Shown piece after piece: positions 1 through 10,926 of a stretch of 64,000 nt of DNA. The stretch lies in assembly GCA_017311315.1 (NCBI GenBank), contig CM029612.1, forward strand, positions 54,022,200 through 54,086,199, given 5' to 3'. This stretch comes from Dendrocalamus latiflorus (lineage: Eukaryota > Streptophyta > Magnoliopsida > Poales > Poaceae). Numbering within the stretch: position 1 is the stretch's first letter; the number at the start of each line of letters is the position of its first letter. Below the pieces are notes generated by a model. The model did no database searches. It was not told the DNA's origin and was given only the letters and a program-made list of their open reading frames with translations. Both the position numbers and the translations under genes were made by a program.

Positions 1-1601
1 AGTCAGGTTAGACCTATAGACTGGTGCAGGAGTTTAGTATACAAATTTTATCTTTAGGGTATGCATTCCTTGCAACTCAGGTGATGGTAAAGGCATACTG
101 GACTGATGGATGAGGTCTGTACTTATTCTATAAATCTTTTAGTCGAAGGTATTATAACACTTGGATCTCTTTATTAAGTTTTAGAGTAATTTCTTATATA
201 TCTCCTTTTCTTGTTAATTAGATTAAGATAAATAGCAAAGGCTCATTATGTATTCATATATGGTAATTAATTAGAATTTAATTCTCTAATAATCCCATTA
301 TCATATTTTTATGTATCTTTATTCATAGCTAGGTTAAATTTAAGTGGAATTAGGATCCACTCATATGGGTCCTAACTTGTTATATATACAATTATGCTCA
401 ATACTATTATGTACTAAAGCTAGTGATAGGAATAAGATTTAATTAATGGCACTATTATTAGCTTGCTCATACTTTAGCTATTATTAGGCTTAGCCCCACT
501 TCTAATTCTAGTTTAAACTCGGTTACCGGGGCAGAGCTTGGGATGTAGTATTTTATGCGACACTAATTACTCATGTCATTGGCTGAATGTTTATTTTAGG
601 TTATTTGTAGGCCTATGAGATCATTTTGTCACTTGTTGACCTAAGGCTATTATGTTTTAGCATCTGTATTATTATGCCCTTTTAATTTGGAGTGCTCTCT
701 GAAAATTACTAATTCTGGTATTTTTATCCTTTTCTAAATCGAGCATGATTTACATGATGTCATCATTATTAGCTAGAGCTACCATTTAAGACTTGATGAG
801 TGGAAGTATGTACAAGAGTACCTTTTTACGGTCTCCATAAATTTTAGTTTTGCATGCGCAGGTTGGCTAATTACCCTGACCTTTTCAGTTTATGAAAGGT
901 GCTTGTGATGCATGGATGTTTCTACCCAAAATCCACCCTTCATTAATGCTCTGTTATCTGTATTTAGACCTATTTGTCTGGTCATAGACTATTGTACAAG
1001 GTAATATTTTATTATTGTTATTTAATAAAATACATCTCTGAAGTTTGTTTAATGGTGGCATGATATCTATTGGGCACATATATTTATATGCTAATCCAGG
1101 GCCATCTTTATTATTAAATATAGATATTTATCCAAAGCCATTTCTCCTCATTAATGCCTTTAATAAAGAGTTAGATTTAAAACTTAAATATTAAAATCAC
1201 ACTAATCATTTATCATGATAACTAATCCAATTATTAGAGGCTTAATATCAAAATCATCTAAGAATCCAAAAAGGGTTCTCCTAATTGTTTGGGGCGTAGA
1301 GATGATGGTTTTAGGTTCTAACTTTACATCATTTATTAAACCATATTTTCAGTATAAGTCTCCACAATATTCCTATTAGGCCCTTAGTTACTAAGGATTT
1401 AAATTAAATAATCAGGGCATATTATGTGCTAACACCTGTGATTAATCCATGATTAAATTTTTAAGAAGCATTACTTATATACTTAATAAATTTCTGCACT
1501 ACGAGGGATTAGTTTCTGATTTTTCATAGATTTTTATTGCTATTTCCTAGCTGCAATCGGCTTAAACACAATCAAAAATTATAAACCCTATTTATTCTAA
1601 C

Positions 1602-1668
1602 ATGCTGCGGCCAGGCGGATTCGAACCCAGGTCTCCACGGCGAACGCACACTCTGCTAGCCACTCAGA
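1602..1668 (-). other. tRNA-like segment with Pol III B box, in LTR
   Basis: The minus strand carries GGTTCGAATCC (1617-1627), a perfect B-box match. About 40 bp upstream is an A-box-like GTGGCTAGCAGAG. The T-stem pairs poorly and I cannot fold a complete cloverleaf, so it is not a functional tRNA gene. It may be a relic of a tRNA-derived SINE or tRNA gene carried in the LTR. The identical copy is at 9371-9437. Confidence 0.4.
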
Positions 1669-2158
1669 CTCTTGGTGTTACCTGATTGGAAGGGGAAGGA
1701 GTAGCATACAAGCGGAGCGGCAGCAGAGGCCCGAAGCAAAGGAGTTGAAGGCGGGGAATGGCGGCGGTGCGGTCGGCGGTGGGCTGCCGGAGGGCTGACG
1801 GATGCGGCCAAAATTGGATGCCCACGCGTCGAGGAACTCGATGATGGAGTCGGCGGGGACTAGGGGTCACCGGAGAGGGGTCGGCGGCGTGCGGCGGCGA
1901 AGCTCTCGGGGAAGGATCGTCGCCGGCGAGCTACAGGTCCGGGGAGGCTTGGCCGATCGCCCGGTTGACTTCACCGGGTTCTCAGGAACATGTGGGAGTG
2001 GGGAATTGGAAAACGGTGGCTCGGTGAGGGGGATTGACTCGGCGGCCGGCGATGGGGGAGAAGGTGGCGCCGACGAGAAAAGGAGCACGGGGGTCCGATT
2101 TCTCGCTAGGAGAGAAGGAGGGAGCTCGGGCGGTGCGTTTCAGGGCTTTGGCCGAGGC

Positions 2159-2165
2159 TTTTATA
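2159..2165 (-). promoter_or_regulatory. LTR TATA box (3' LTR copy)
   Basis: The minus strand reads CCCTATAAAAGCC within the GC-rich block of the LTR. This is the likely core promoter; the start of the transcript would be about 25-35 bp downstream on the minus strand. The same sequence is at 9928-9934 in the 5' LTR. Confidence 0.6.
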
Positions 2166-3160
2166 GGGTGGAAAAGCGGGGCGGCGAGGGAGGGCAGGTG
2201 GCCGGCATGGGCGGCGATGTCAGCTTGACCATGGCTACCGGGCAGTGATGGAGTGGCAACGGGAGTTAATGCTGGTGTGACACGCGGGTGGCAGAGTCGT
2301 GGACCGGGTGTGATTGTGGACGACGCGAGCGGGCGCAGCGGGGTGGTTCGGCGTCACTTGGCCGCGCGACGGAGGGGATTGACCAAGGAGACGGCGGGCA
2401 GGTGGTGACAAGACGAGGCGGGCATGCGGGATGCGACGGAGCAGGCAGGGCGACCGATGGGCATAGCTCTGGCGCAAGGGAGAGAAGAACGCGGGAGACG
2501 CGGTGCATGGGCGCCACGGGGAGGCCGTGCAGGTGAGGAGCAGAGAAGAGAGTCGGGAGGAGGGAGAAGAGAGCGGGCGAGGGCGGGGTGGAGCAGGTCC
2601 ACAACGCAGCGACCGCAGCGAGGGGGGCGCAGTGGAGGCGAGTCGGGAGAGTTGGGCTGGGCCGAGGGTGGTGGCCGGCCGGCTGCCCCTTTTTTTTATT
2701 TATTTATGCGTGCCCATGGATGTATATACATATAATTTCACACATTGATAGTTATCTAGCTTATTTAAGTTTGCACATTTTTATTTCCTGTTGCTACACT
2801 CTTTCTTGCACAATTTGTATATGCACACCTATATATACATACATATATATATACATGTGTTTGTATTTTATTCATTCACTTTTTATTACTATTTATGCCA
2901 TTATTTTCAAAATGAGATTTTATATTTTTAACTTAGATTTCTCCCTTCTTATACTGGATCATCTTTTCAGATTCGTATTTTTAGATTTTACTTCTCTATT
3001 ACCTAATTTGTTTATTTCTTTCTTGACCTTATAACTTTTTGGAACCTTCACCAAATTTTTCAGAAAAACTCCATAAACTCCAAATTCAAATAAAATATAT
3101 TACAAATATAATTCAAAAAGCTTCACATTTTCAAACTCAGATTTTTGGGATGTTACAAAC

Positions 3161-3174
3161 CTACCCCCCTTAAA
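3161..3174 (-). other. Polypurine tract of the LARD-like element
   Basis: The minus strand reads TTTAAGGGGGGTAG immediately before the 3' LTR start. This is the expected primer for plus-strand DNA synthesis. The surrounding segment 3158-3194 is nearly identical to the polypurine end of the chromovirus at 56451-56487. Confidence 0.85.
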
Positions 3175-5761
3175 TGAATCTCGACCCCGAGATTCCGGTA
3201 GAGTAGAAAGAAAGGGGTGGGGTTACATTTGCTAGAAATGGGTTTTGGGCTATTGCTCGACGTATAGTTTTCTAGCCTCAGAGAGATGGAAATCTGCACA
3301 ATAGGGGTTAGCACGTGGAGAAGTCAAAAGGGAAGAGAGAAACCTTGTTCTTCTGGATAAGTCGTAGACTTCCAATTGTTTGCTCTTTGACGTTGTTGTC
3401 TTCACATCGTCGCAGAATGGAGTAGTTGCATCGTCTATTGGACATAGGGTTGTAGAATGTCCTTACTAACAGGTGGGTAGCAAAGGTCTCTGTCGTTGGA
3501 GTAGACAGAAGGGGAGAGGGTCTGCACTTACAGGAGGCAAAAGGGGAGGGAGGAGATCTTTATTCTTCTGGAGAGGTCGTCGTCTTCAGGGTGCTTGCTC
3601 CTTGATTTTGCCGACATTATATCTCGTAGTGCTACCCCCCTTAATTAAATGACGATTGTCATTAATCATCCATTGTACTCTAGCTGTCTTGGTCATCACG
3701 AGATTGGCGGATGGTCTTCTTCACAGTGATGTTGTTTTCCTTAAATACTGGAAGGTTGCAGAGTCTTCACTTCTTCTTGATTGCACTGGTTTTGGGTTAC
3801 TTGTTATTTCGTTCCTTTGGATCCGATGGGGTTTTCAGAAAAGGTGAGAGGGAATAGCATGAGATGAGGATTAAATCGCGGAGATAAGGTGTTCTAACCC
3901 ATTTAACTTTAAAGAAAAATACCCCGGAAGCTGGGGTGATACAGAACCACACAAATTTTAAAAGCAAGCTTTTCCTGTGACTGCGAAATAGGACGCCCAA
4001 GGGCAAGAGGCAGTGCACAGAGCCAGATAAAAGCTTGCAACAATACAACGTCTACTCGGGGAGCACACATAGGAGGGGGCAGGGTTCATATACACAGTCC
4101 GTCTAGAACGAGACCATCTTATCTTCATGATCATCTTCGACGTTCCTAACCTTAATATTTGGAGTAGGGGTATGAGAAAAGGATCAAAATTTTCCTTTTG
4201 TAATTAATAGAAAGAAGTGGACAGTATTTGGGGTAGTTTCATTGGTTTTGGCACTCATTTTTTTTTTAAATGATCCTTGTGGCAAAACGGATTTTTTTTT
4301 AAGATATCCTAATCTCTTCCAATGCTCAACTATCCATCACTGAATCAATTCACTCCCATATGATTTTTTTTTTGTACATAAGGCTTAGAATCCATTGGCC
4401 TTTATAATTTAACTTCCACTTTTGCAAACTGCACTTAGGCTATCTTTCTTCATTAATTGTTCATGGCATTACTGCCATCTAAGACTCCAAACAGCGAAGG
4501 AGATTATTTATTTTATTTGATCCACCAATCATACTCGTCCTATTGTATAATCCACCATTTCATTAATCTAGTCATGATTATCTAAGTCCCGCATAAATCT
4601 TTGACTTTCAATCATCATATTTTCACTATGACTATATAATCAAAATCCCAGAACCACTATTGGTCAACTTATTGACTCTACAATCCAATGAAAATCCAAT
4701 GCCTTTACTTTAGACCCACCAATATAATTCTTCCATTTAAAATTTTATTAATCGAATCGAAGTTACCAAATTCTGATATGTGCCTGAATTTCCACCACAT
4801 CTTTATAAATCCAATCTCAGGTTCGCCAATTGCCTATTTTATCAGCTTTCCAATCCTATGAAGATCTAACTTATTTAGATCCACTGATGTCTTTCGTATC
4901 GTGACCTCCTAATAATCCAGTCTGGTGTCATTGATCCAAATCCATAGTTTGCTTCTCCAATGATCAACCTGAATCTTTATTGTCTATCTACTCCTCAATT
5001 CTGAATTCTGATGATTATCCAACATTATTACTTCTAAGTCCTCCAGTGTCATGTGTATCAGGACTTTCTAATAATCCAAGGTTATATTCAAAATCATAAT
5101 TACTCCTCTAGTAACCACCTAAATCTTCAGTGACAACCTCCGGATTAATCCATTATTATAAACATCTTCCAGAAATAATGTTATTAATCAAGCCTATACT
5201 TTGATAATTGTTGGCATCTCTCCAATTTCTCAAAACTCTATCGATTTATCTAGCAATCGATCATATTCCATTATTCCACTATTGTAAATATCTCCCAAGA
5301 ATTATGTGATTTATCAATGTTGTATTCCCGCAATTATTTTCATATTTCCTATTTCCTTTCCAAGAATAACTTAATTCATCCATCTGGTCAATCTAATCCT
5401 TTCCGTTAGGCTCTACAAAAAAAAATTTCTTTTGTTCTTCCAATTTTCACACTATTGTTTTCTCCAAAAATAAAACAATCTTTGATATTAAACTTCAAGG
5501 TTAATCACCATGACTCTTGGCTCTAAGTGTGTTTTCATAGAAAGTTCACAAAAGAAGTACTGGACTTTCATCCCTTTGAATTTGGGTGAGAGAGCTTCAG
5601 AAGTAAAATGGCTAGGGCAACATATAGATAAGGGGGAATCATCTAAGAGAGATGAGAAAGAGCAGTATAGCTTATATTTTTGGCAAATAGTATTTTAAAG
5701 AAATAATTCTAGTCATGAAACTAACGACCAACCTAACTAGGTCACGACCTGCAGTCGATAT

Positions 5762-5773
5762 GCTCTGATACCA
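5762..5773 (-). other. Primer-binding site (initiator tRNA-Met type)
   Basis: The minus strand reads TGGTATCAGAGC, the standard PBS complementary to the 3' end of initiator tRNA-Met used by plant Gypsy elements. It lies four bases inside the LTR end and fixes the orientation of the element as minus. Confidence 0.93.
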
Positions 5774-8700
5774 AAGCTGTAGGAGCCCAGATATTACAAT
5801 CCGGATTCCTCTGTGATTCCACCGCACTATTCCCTGGATCAGTAGATAGTGCTCACAGATTACAGTTCTGAATATCAAAATTCATATCATGCGGAAGCGT
5901 AATTATAATAGTATACTTACTCATGGGCCGATTAGGCCGAAATCAATAAATTGCAGCAGCGGAATGAAGCACACAGGTGGGACCTTCAGGACTTGCCCAC
6001 AGGCAGCCAACTGGAGGTTCGCGACCTAGCCCTTGACATCTTCATCTTCTTGGACAGCTTGTCCAATCTTGTTGCTGAGGCGAGGTGATTTGATTTCCTG
6101 ATTCTGAATTTTGTCGCAAAGCGAGCGTGAGCACTCCGACCCCGTGCTCGCGAGCCAATACACAGAATGCAAATAAATAGTATGCATGGCTTAACAAGGA
6201 GAGGCTCGGGCTATTTTATTTTGCGCAGAGTGCTTTTGAATACAATTAATTAAAATGTCCTATGACTTAGCAATTTTGGAACAAATCATAATGTACAAGG
6301 AAATGCATTATTAATATCGATTCAGATTCCATCCACCGTTACATGGCATCTGCACCATATAGCAATTTCTTCAGCGTTATAGCCGCTTAACTTACCACTG
6401 GGACGACGCCCAGGACAATTCCAAACCAGGACAGTCCTTCGCCCTTCCACTTTTCCATTCCCAGTTTTCAAACATTTTGTAAACAGAACTATATCCAGTT
6501 AAGTTCCCATGTCTGCCCATGACCGTGGGCACGGCTATTCGAATAGTTTTGACTCTGCAGAGTTTGTACACTTTCACCACAAGAGACAATCAACTCGTTA
6601 CCCCACACGATTCCTTAGACGTGTGGTTGAGCAGACCATCACAGTGACTTTTCAAGGTATCTAGTCCTTTCTCCCATCTCACCTTATGGGTAACCTCCCA
6701 TTTGCGATGGGCCCCATCTGTGCGCGGGATGTTTCTCACTACTACTAGCGTACGGGCTCCACTCCCCTCTGCGCTAGTACGACTGAGAAACTTCACCCTA
6801 CCTGGTGTCCCTTCGGCCCCCTTGCCATAGCATAACCCCATCAATCCACTACCAGTGAGATGAGTCCGGGATTTCGATAAATCTACTGGGCCAAGTTGTA
6901 TTTTACAGACTTGTGGTTGTACTGTTTTACACGGGTTGACATGACGAGATTCAGTCCTTAGTATTATCTGAGCGGTTCTACCACACTCCACAATTTTGTG
7001 CATTCCTTCGCACCACATACCAGCCCCCAAACCATCCGCTCAGATATTAAAGCAAATTGAGAGTTTTTGGGAATACAAAATAACCATATCCAACATACAC
7101 CAGTCATTATCACCATGACTGCCCAACCAACTTTTCTCATGATTAAAAAGTGATGCTTGGGCGCTTTCGCGCCCATGAGTACCTAAACAATACTACGCAT
7201 GGCATACAATTACGGACTTATTTTCGAAAGGTTACTATTATAATTTGTGCTAGGGCGACAATGTTCACATGTTCAAATATTTCAAAGGAGGGGTAATGTT
7301 AACCAAGTACACAATGGGATATAACTAGAATCTTAAATTAACATGTATTTGCATATAAATAACCGCATGCAATTTGATAATTTAAAGCAAAGTAATTTGC
7401 AGAAATGTAGGTTCAACATGATCAAAGTATTGACTCGCCTGGCACGGTTTACCGCGGTCTTGAGCTCACACAATGCTTTCTCTTGAGCTTTTGGTCTCTA
7501 TCTTCGCTTCGAGCTTGATCTCGCTTGATCCACTGGATCTTCACGACTCCCAATTTCTAATTACGCGACAAACGACTGAATCCAAATAAAAAGCAAATAA
7601 CTCAAAGAGATCCAAATAAATCCGAATAAACTCAACTTAGTTTTATTACGAGTTAATGGGTGATTCGGTGAGTTGAGGCAAGGTTGGTAATAGCATACGA
7701 TAACTTGATCTTTCTATTAATAATCTCTTTGTATTATTTTGTTATTTATCAAGGAAGTTCCATGAGTCAGGTTAGACCTATAGACTGGTGCAGGAGTTTA
7801 GTATACAAATTTTATCTTTAGGGTATGCATTCCTTGCAACTCAGGTGATGGTAAAGGCATACTGGACTGATGGATGAGGTCTGTACTTATTCTATAAATC
7901 TTTTAGTCGAAGGTATTATAACACTTGGATCTCTTTATTAAGTTTTAGAGTAATTTCTTATATATCTCCTTTTCTTGTTAATTAGATTAAGATAAATAGC
8001 AAAGGCTCATTATGTATTCATATATGGTAATTAATTAGAATTTAATTCTCTAATAATCCCATTATCATATTTTTATGTATCTTTATTCATAGCTAGGTTA
8101 AATTTAAGTGGAATTAGGATCCACTCATATGGGTCCTAACTTGTTATATATACAATTATGCTCAATACTATTATGTACTAAAGCTAGTGATAGGAATAAG
8201 ATTTAATTAATGGCACTATTATTAGCTTGCTCATACTTTAGCTATTATTAGGCTTAGCCCCACTTCTAATTCTAGTTTAAACTCGGTTACCGGGGCAGAG
8301 CTTGGGATGTAGTATTTTATGCGACACTAATTACTCATGTCATTGGCTGAATGTTTATTTTAGGTTATTTGTAGGCCTATGAGATCATTTTGTCACTTGT
8401 TGACCTAAGGCTATTATGTTTTAGCATCTGTATTATTATGCCCTTTTAATTTGGAGTGCTCTCTGAAAATTACTAATTCTGGTATTTTTATCCTTTTCTA
8501 AATCGAGCATGATTTACATGATGTCATCATTATTAGCTAGAGCTACCATTTAAGACTTGATGAGTGGAAGTATGTACAAGAGTACCTTTTTACGGTCTCC
8601 ATAAATTTTAGTTTTGCATGCGCAGGTTGGCTAATTACCCTGACCTTTTCAGTTTATGAAAGGTGCTTGTGATGCATGGATGTTTCTACCCAAAATCCAC

Positions 8701-9370
8701 CCTTCATTAATGCTCTGTTATCTGTATTTAGACCTATTTGTCTGGTCATAGACTATTGTACAAGGTAATATTTTATTATTGTTATTTAATAAAATACATC
8801 TCTGAAGTTTGTTTAATGGTGGCATGATATCTATTGGGCACATATATTTATATGCTAATCCAGGGCCATCTTTATTATTAAATATAGATATTTATCCAAA
8901 GCCATTTCTCCTCATTAATGCCTTTAATAAAGAGTTAGATTTAAAACTTAAATATTAAAATCACACTAATCATTTATCATGATAACTAATCCAATTATTA
9001 GAGGCTTAATATCAAAATCATCTAAGAATCCAAAAAGGGTTCTCCTAATTGTTTGGGGCGTAGAGATGATGGTTTTAGGTTCTAACTTTACATCATTTAT
9101 TAAACCATATTTTCCTGAAAGTATAAGTCTCCACAATATTCCTATTAGGCCCTTAGTTACTAAGGATTTAAATTAAATAATCAGGGCATATTATGTGCTA
9201 ACACCTGTGATTAATCCATGATTAAATTTTTAAGAAGCATTACTTATATACTTAATAAATTTCTGCACTACGAGGGATTAGTTTCTGATTTTTCATAGAT
9301 TTTTATTGCTATTTCCTAGCTGCAATCGGCTTAAACACAATCAAAAATTATAAACCCTATTTATTCTAAC

Positions 9371-9437
9371 ATGCTGCGGCCAGGCGGATTCGAACCCAGG
9401 TCTCCACGGCGAACGCACACTCTGCTAGCCACTCAGA
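9371..9437 (-). other. tRNA-like segment with Pol III B box, second LTR copy
   Basis: This is identical to 1602-1668, with the B box at 9386-9396. It marks the abrupt start of the GC-rich block in the LTR. Confidence 0.4.
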
Positions 9438-9927
9438 CTCTTGGTGTTACCTGATTGGAAGGGGAAGGAGTAGCATACAAGCGGAGCGGCAGCAGAGGCC
9501 CGAAGCAAAGGAGTTGAAGGCGGGGAATGGCGGCGGTGCGGTCGGCGGTGGGCTGCCGGAGGGCTGACGGATGCGGCCAAAATTGGATGCCCACGCGTCG
9601 AGGAACTCGATGATGGAGTCGGCGGGGACTAGGGGTCACCGGAGAGGGGTCGGCGGCGTGCGGCGGCGAAGCTCTCGGGGAAGGATCGTCGCCGGCGAGC
9701 TACAGGTCCGGGGAGGCTTGGCCGATCGCCCGGTTGACTTCACCGGGTTCTCAGGAACATGTGGGAGTGGGGAATTGGAAAACGGTGGCTCGGTGAGGGG
9801 GATTGACTCGGCGGCCGGCGATGGGGGAGAAGGTGGCGCCGACGAGAAAAGGAGCACGGGGGTCCGATTTCTCGCTAGGAGAGAAGGAGGGAGCTCGGGC
9901 GGTGCGTTTCAGGGCTTTGGCCGAGGC

Positions 9928-9934
9928 TTTTATA
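9928..9934 (-). promoter_or_regulatory. LTR TATA box (5' LTR copy, promoter of the element)
   Basis: This is the same CCCTATAAAAGCC motif as at 2159-2165. Because it lies in the 5' LTR it should drive the genomic transcript of the element leftwards. Confidence 0.6.
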
Positions 9935-10926
9935 GGGTGGAAAAGCGGGGCGGCGAGGGAGGGCAGGTGGCCGGCATGGGCGGCGATGTCAGCTTGACCA
10001 TGGCTACCGGGCAGTGATGGAGTGGCAACGGGAGTTAATGCTGGTGTGACACGCGGGTGGCAGAGTCGTGGACCGGGTGTGATTGTGGACGACGCGAGCG
10101 GGCGCAGCGGGGTGGTTCGGCGTCACTTGGCCGCGCGACGGAGGGGATTGACCAAGGAGACGGCGGGCAGGTGGTGACAAGACGAGGCGGGCATGCGGGA
10201 TGCGACGGAGCAGGCAGGGCGACCGATGGGCATAGCTCTGGCGCAAGGGAGAGAAGAACGCGGGAGACGCGGTGCATGGGCGCCACGGGGAGGCCGTGCA
10301 GGTGAGGAGCAGAGAAGAGAGTCGGGAGGAGGGAGAAGAGAGCGGGCGAGGGCGGGGTGGAGCAGGTCCACAACGCAGCGACCGCAGCGAGGGGGGCGCA
10401 GTGGAGGCGAGTCGGGAGAGTTGGGCTGGGCCGGGGGTGGTGGCCGGCCGGCTGCCCCTTTTTTTTATTTATTTATGCGTGCCCATGGATGTATATACAT
10501 ATAATTTCACACATTGATAGTTATCTAGCTTATTTAAGTTTGCACATTTTTATTTCCTGTTGCTACACTCTTTCTTGCACAATTTGTATATGCACACCTA
10601 TATATACATACATATATATATACATGTGTTTGTATTTTATTCATTCACTTTTTATTACTATTTATGCCATTATTTTCAAAATGAGATTTTATATTTTTAA
10701 CTTAGATTTCTCCCTTCTTATACTGGATCATCTTTTCAGATTCGTATTTTTAGATTTTACTTCTCTATTACCTAATTTGTTTATTTCTTTCTTGACCTTA
10801 TAACTTTTTGGAACCTTCACCAAATTTTTCAGAAAAACTCCATAAACTCCAAATTCAAATAAAATATATTACAAATATAATTCAAAAAGCTTCACATTTT
10901 CAAACTCAGATTTTTGGGATGTTACA

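Larger units (their letters stand above)
1..3157 (-). repeat. 3' LTR of the LARD-like element, partial
   Basis: This is the inner 3157 bp of the 3' LTR in element orientation. It matches 7765-10926 almost base for base and ends on the plus strand in TGTTACA, the complement of the LTR start. The missing part should correspond to 5779-7764 and would lie left of the window. Small reading frames in the GC-rich part (1602-2690) occur identically in both copies, have no recognisable domain, and are not called as genes. Confidence 0.9.
3158..5778 (-). other. Non-coding internal domain of the LARD-like element
   Basis: The 2.6 kb between the LTRs has no gag, protease, reverse transcriptase, RNase H or integrase motif in any frame. 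The longest frames (3656-3847, 5510-5698) are under 85 codons and unrecognised. The region is AT-rich with T/A runs (4260-4400, 5410-5430) and would serve only as packaging and replication template. The PBS and the polypurine end are intact. Confidence 0.8.
1..10926 (-). mobile_element. LARD-like non-autonomous Ty3/Gypsy LTR element (left end outside window)
   Basis: Two near-identical direct copies (1-3157 and 7765-10926) sit at the inner and outer ends of this interval. Read on the minus strand, the element begins with TGTAACATCCC at 10926. Its 5' LTR ends in CTACA at 5779, followed by the primer-binding site at 5773-5762. A 2.6 kb core with no gag or pol comes next, then a polypurine tract at about 3170 and the 3' LTR from 3157 leftwards out of the window. 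LTRs of about 5.15 kb around a short non-coding core match the LARD class of grass elements, which depend on proteins supplied by autonomous relatives. The LTR copies differ by one substitution (2665/10434) and one 5-bp indel (near 1350/9116), so insertion was very recent. The five bases after the right end are TACTC. The matching duplication on the left is not in the window. Confidence 0.85.
5779..10926 (-). repeat. 5' LTR of the LARD-like element, complete (5148 bp)
   Basis: The LTR starts TGTAACATCCC (minus strand from 10926) and ends CTCCTACA at 5779, four bases before the primer-binding site. TG...CA ends and the flanking PBS define it. It is mostly AT-rich, with an abrupt GC-rich block at 9371-10460 that holds a TATA box. 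The segment 5779-7764 has no partner in this window because the other LTR is cut by the left edge. Confidence 0.85.

Noticed and set aside
1602..1668. A functional tRNA gene
   Set aside because: The B box is good, but the T-stem does not pair and no acceptor stem can be formed.
1802..2735. Overlapping frames of 60-148 codons in the LARD LTR, repeated at 9571-10504
   Set aside because: They lie in the GC-rich promoter block of an LTR, are low complexity (Gly, Arg, Ser), and occur on both strands; no domain recognised.
6590..7176. Possible coding frames (146 and 70 codons, minus strand) near 7 kb
   Set aside because: They lie inside the 5' LTR of the LARD-like element and show no similarity that I can recognise.
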